Below, one piece after another: positions 60,035 to 64,000 of a stretch of DNA of 64,000 bases. Under the pieces are notes generated by a model. That model did no database searches, was not told the DNA's origin, and saw nothing but the letters and a program-made list of their open reading frames with translations. The DNA lies in the NCBI GenBank assembly GCA_001949185.1, contig BDGG01000008.1:1547648-1611647 (forward strand), written 5' to 3'. Source of the DNA: Ramazzottius varieornatus (taxonomy: Eukaryota > Tardigrada > Eutardigrada > Parachela > Ramazzottiidae). How positions within the stretch are numbered: position 1 is the first letter of the stretch; every line of letters starts with the position of its first letter. A program made the translations under genes and the position numbers.

Positions 60035-60095
60035 ACATGTTGTTGTTGTTGATTGACAGTGTGCGCCACTTAGAAAACCGAACATGCCCAAGTCA
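60035..60095. repeat. Palindromic element fragment
   Basis: GCAGGGCACATG at the left and GTGTGCGCCACTTAGAAAAC at the right, with CATTCGCCGGC beyond. Confidence 0.55.
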
Positions 60096-60158
60096 TTCGC
60101 CGGCTTCCGATATTTCAATAAAAAATAAAGTACGATGTTGTCGAATCGTATTTCATCG

Positions 60159-60180
60159 ATATATATATATATATATATAT
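60159..60180. repeat. (AT)n microsatellite
   Basis: Eleven AT units, framed by TCG and CGATATCG, in a wider AT-rich patch (60150-60310) with repeated TTATCGAAAAT. Confidence 0.9.
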
Positions 60181-60840
60181 CGATATCGCTGCGATATGAT
60201 ATCGAGAAGATACCAAATCGAAAAATCGAACTCGAACAAATATCGGAAAGTTTGATAAGATATCGGCAAATACTTTATCGAAAATTTATCGAAAATAACG
60301 GAAATAACATTTTTATCGTATTTTTGCCAGCATTACAAAATAACTCCCGGTTGCATTCAGAGCATGATTGCGAAAATGCCGCGTCCCACATTGACGTCCA
60401 CGTTACTGCCACTGTATCCAGGTCCGACTTTTCCATGTTAACCGCCATGTTTTGCGTCACCGAACTCGCGTCACCATGTTTGACCTGACCTTCCGTGTGA
60501 CCTCGGAAGGGTCAAAACCGAGCACTTTTCAAGAAAAAAAGTCATATTGCAATTGCAATTCACTTTTCAGGTTAGCGTTTTTGCACACAACGGATTTTTT
60601 CGACAGTCTGAAAGTTACAGTTCCTTTCATTACGGAGTATTTGATTGCTTATAGTGCTGCGATAACCTTTTCACTTCATTGCTTTCATTCAGGTTGCCAG
60701 TCTGCAGTCTTTGCACGCGATGTGATGGACGATGGTAGACACAATTTGATAGTGATTCGATAATTGGCGACCCTCTGAAGATTATGTCATGTTCGCTCTC
60801 AGAAGTTAGTAGTGAAGCCGGCTTCGATAGAAATTTCTAC

Positions 60841-61240
60841 TTAATGTAAATGACTAGCCCCGAGTAACTGCTGGGATATATAGCACAGCTGCGTCCTACA
60901 GGTACAGAGCGGTGATTCGCTCGAAAGCGGCCTTGCTTGTAGGTTTTCTCCCATAGTGATTTCACAGCGGAAGGTTCGAGGATTGATTGCTTCGTAGTAA
61001 TTGAAGTAAAACCTTCCAGTGAATTTGATGGGTGGATTTAACGAGCTTTCTATAGACAACGACAGTAAAAGAAGGAACAGTACCTGCGCATGCTAAATAT
61101 CTCACTGTACTGCTCCAATTAAACCACATGGCATGTAGACAGCTGATCCAGAGACCACGCACCCGCCGGATGTGCTTCTGACCAGGAAGTCGCGATCGTC
61201 CCGTCGGCATTCAAAAACACTTTGAGCCGGCGCGGCAGAC
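60841..61240 (-). CDS. Two cysteine-containing exons of an unassigned gene
   Basis: The exon at about 61240-61110 reads SVFECRRDDRDFLVRSTSGG then CVVSGSAVYMPCGLIGAV and ends at GTGAGA. It joins in phase (CA|A) an exon from 61056 reading SSLNPPIKFTGRFYFNYYEA, INPRTFRCEITMGENLQ and ESPLCTC, whose frame stops at 60841. They could be ectodomain exons of the guanylyl cyclase downstream or a small secreted protein. I could not fix the first acceptor (a weak AAAG precedes TGTTTTTG). Confidence 0.4.
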
Positions 61241-61989
61241 AGAATTAATCAAAGCGATGCTCAATCGGAGTCAATCCTACCTTCTAATCAACATTACCGG
61301 CATTCTATCAATACCATTCGTTTTTCATGTCTCCCCATTTCATCCTTGTCATAATCACACCGCCTAAAGATAACTAGGCTTCAAATGAGTCTGAAACGGC
61401 AATTAACAGAGGACTCAAAGAACCCAGTGACGCGGTATGGGTGCTGGTGCTCGACGCAGGTAAAAATATTAGTCGTCACCGCATCGCGTTAGCCGGAAAG
61501 GATTAGTTCTCCGAGCGGGAACAGACGCATTTACAATGGATTATCCATTATTCTATCACGTTAGGGTGCGACACCCAAACAGAATTTGCAGACGTAGCAG
61601 ACTTTTTTCGCGCTACAGACAGTCTCGCTGTACACTTTACTGTACACTCTACTGCACACAAGTCCTCGTCTTGCACCGTCAAAGCCTAGAAAAGATTCGC
61701 GCTCTGGACCGATCGCAGTTACTAAAACAGTAATCTCAAGGTCTGTTTTTAACACTTTTGGGGCAGGAAGGTCCCTTAGACAGGAAAGACGTAGACGAGA
61801 CAGCCTTCCGGGGCCCGGTACTTTGCATTATGTATCAATCTTCCTTATGTGCGCCACTCTTACACGCATTAGAATTTCAGACGAATTCATAAAACCAGTG
61901 TGGGTAGTCAGCCCACAGTGATAAAACACTGATGGAAATTACCCCGTCATCATGGGGGTAAAACCAAACAGACTAACCAGCGCGCTTAC

Positions 61990-62340
61990 CTCTTCACAGC
62001 CAACAACGATCAAAGTAACAGGTCCTTTCAGACGTCTTTGAAGTATCCTCAAAGCAGGACAATTGCGACTGAAGGATACAATAACAATCAACAGCCGCGG
62101 TTGTATCTGAATGTTGACTTTCGCCAGGCGTTCATATTCCTCAATTTCATCACAAGGGGATATCGCAAATACATAGTCCGGCATATAGCGATAAGGAGCG
62201 GTAACTTTGGTCGCGTCGGGGCAATCGGTCAAGATCACCACGGCTCGTCGTTCCATTGACTCCGCTCGAATGTCATCCACCGACATCAAGATACAAAGAC
62301 CCACATTAAAACCCGACAAGAACAAGAGGGCCCACTTCAT
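61990..62340 (-). CDS. First exon of a secreted or type I membrane protein
   Basis: ATG at 62340 starts MKWALLFLSGFNVGLCILMS, a signal peptide, then ERRAVVILTDCPDA, YVFAISPCDEIEEYERLAKV, RLLIVIVSFSRNCPALRILQ and TLIVVGCEE. It ends at a strong GTAAGC donor after 117 codons. Alternating strand and helix texture would suit a Rossmann-like ligand-binding lobe, so it may be the true N-terminus of the receptor guanylyl cyclase. The connecting exons were not resolved; a frame at 61755-61561 (EITVLVTAIGPERE) is one candidate with a phase conflict. Confidence 0.4.
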
Positions 62341-64000
62341 GTCTATTTTGATCCATTCGAACTCAACCGAAGCCTAACATAAATACTCCGAAGTCATATG
62401 AATTCATCAAGGTCGCTAGTTCCAGATACAACCGACCGAAAATAGAAAATAGAGACGAACCGAAAACAAAATAGTTGTTGTCGACGACCCGACGCAAGGG
62501 GTTGAGGAGTGCCGGATGCTGAACGAATATCGCAAGAAAATAGATTTTTCAAAATTTCAAGAGGGAGGTCGCGATCGAAGAGCGAGGTAGAGAGAGCAGG
62601 AACAATCGCAGCCCGTCATAATCGACAAGGATACACTTCCTGCCAGCGCAATATTAACTGGCGATGTTGGTATGCATATGCATGAGGAGACATCTTCTAT
62701 GAGTTATGGATTCATTTAGCCTATTGCCGGATGTCGAGCTCAGGTGGTGCATGCGGCAGGGTCAACGTTGTCAACAGCGAATGCGAGCCAGAGAGAGACA
62801 AAAAGGGGAGAGGAGAGATTAGCAGAATGATTTTCCGTAAGAGGTGTCCTCTCGCAAAGTGCACCGGATAAGCGCGCGAATGAGCGAGCCGGAATTGACA
62901 CAGGCACGAAAACACGCACCTGCGTGCGCCAAGAAGACAACAAGGTTCGCTACCTGCTGAAATTGGATAGAATCCGATAGATCATGGAGAGCTAGAGCCA
63001 GTCAGTGTCGGAGTGCCTGAGTGTTGTCGGCTAAGAAACCGGAGCTGCATGATGAATAGGCTTGAGCATGCTACTGTGTATCTGATCAGGCAAAAGCAAT
63101 TTGCATTGATTACATATCAACCTATACGTCTTGCCGCCTCCCTTAGCCCTCCTTCACGTCCATTACTAGAATGAATTTTTTGCTCTTTTCTGGAAGGCCA
63201 TTAACGGCACAGGGCTTCTCAGACCAGACCTTTATTTCTCCTCCTGTCATGTCTGAACGGCGAACCTGCCTGCATTATACGAATATTATTCCGTGATGAA
63301 TGTAGCGGCGCAAACAAGCACGTTAGTCTCCCGCAGCTAAATGCGTTTTTCCCCAGTCACACTATCATTTGTCCTGAATCGGCTTGAAATCTCATGCCGA
63401 TTCATCAGCACGATCGAAAGGTCGAAAAATGGTTAGCGACTGAAGGTCATCAGAAATTTTCCCACCAGGAACAAAAACAGTGCAAGTTTTTTTTTACTGA
63501 CATGTCGACATGTGACATATTACCGATCGCGTTAGAGCCGTGTTTCACCACAATACCTTAGTGGTCCTAGGGTACCGAATTATCCGCAATGAAACCAGGG
63601 TGTGTTCTTCCCAACGCTCCAAAAGCCTCTGAGTCTGTGTAACCTTACAGAACTGCATGGCCCACCAAGAGAAATATTCGTTTCTATGAGATTTTGCAAA
63701 GCGCGAAGACCATGCTCCGATTCCTCTGCTGTACGTTCATCGAATTCAGAAAATTGCATTAAATTCCTCTCGGAAGATTGGCATCAGAATTTCCCAACGG
63801 GACTCGTCCGGGAGCGCTTGACCTTGTGTATTCAGGTACGACAGTCGGGACGGCACGATATGGTCGACCTTCTCTCCCGTCTGATTAAGTTATATGCTAT
63901 TTACCATTCTTAGAAGGTTTCTGCACTCTCGGTGACATATGAAGCAACATATCCGTTGGGGAATTTTGCTTGTCTGCCTTTTCGGACGGCGGAACGTTAA
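62341..64000. other. Nothing recognised
   Basis: About 1.7 kb with only short frames, the longest 63602-63913 (+), and no family resemblance. Presumed upstream flank of the 62.3 kb exon. Confidence 0.45.

Noticed and set aside
1-64000. CRISPR arrays, operons with ribosome binding sites, prophage genes
   Set aside because: No regularly spaced short repeats. Genes are intron-rich and eukaryotic throughout.

Overview
This window is nuclear DNA of an invertebrate animal. Genes on both strands are split by many short GT-AG introns (mostly about 50-100 nt), and the proteins are typical of metazoans: calpain-7, NPC2, GH18 chitinases, TMEM14, PAK1IP1, COG8, an MFSD1-like carrier, pyridoxal kinase, puromycin-sensitive aminopeptidase, a xanthine dehydrogenase/aldehyde oxidase and a receptor guanylyl cyclase. 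Gene density, intron size and moderate GC would suit a small-genome ecdysozoan such as a tardigrade, but nothing here fixes the species. Exon models were built by hand from splice signals, reading phase and family similarity. Most close to an exact multiple of three over the whole CDS.

Layout. 0-5 kb: 5' end of calpain-7, an NPC2-like lipid carrier, and a chitinase with two LysM domains (all minus strand). 5.6-8.7 kb: a tandem pair of an unrecognised secreted protein, one copy broken. 9-11 kb: a chitinase-like protein with a CBM14 domain and a degenerate catalytic motif. 11.6-16.6 kb: TMEM14 (+), PAK1IP1 (-) and COG8 (+), tightly packed. 16.7-17.6 kb: a gene relic. 18.5-20 kb: MFSD1-like carrier. 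20.9-22.6 kb: pyridoxal kinase. 22.96 kb: tRNA-Ser(AGA). 23.6-29 kb: puromycin-sensitive aminopeptidase. 30.2-33.3 kb: a nuclear-looking protein family built of four tandem repeat units, not assigned to a known family. 33.5-44.6 kb: gene-poor, transposon-rich DNA with a Helitron relic, fold-back elements, an ANF-type receptor gene and a second relic of the repeat-unit gene. 44.6-46.1 kb: a partial pseudogene of the molybdo-flavoenzyme. 47.2-53.3 kb: the full molybdo-flavoenzyme gene. 54-60 kb: receptor guanylyl cyclase. 60.8-62.3 kb: orphan exons that may be its N-terminus. 62.3-64 kb: nothing recognised.

The most distinctive features are: (1) a short palindromic repeat family ending in GTGGCGCAC/GTGCGCCAC, with more than a dozen copies mainly in introns; (2) the four-unit repeat protein with three relics in the same window; (3) an apparently active LysM chitinase beside a chitinase-like pseudoenzyme; (4) a receptor guanylyl cyclase whose ectodomain is not visibly ANF-like, and an ANF-type receptor lacking kinase and cyclase domains; (5) a 24-bp duplication of a 3' splice site in TMEM14 that leaves both acceptors in frame.
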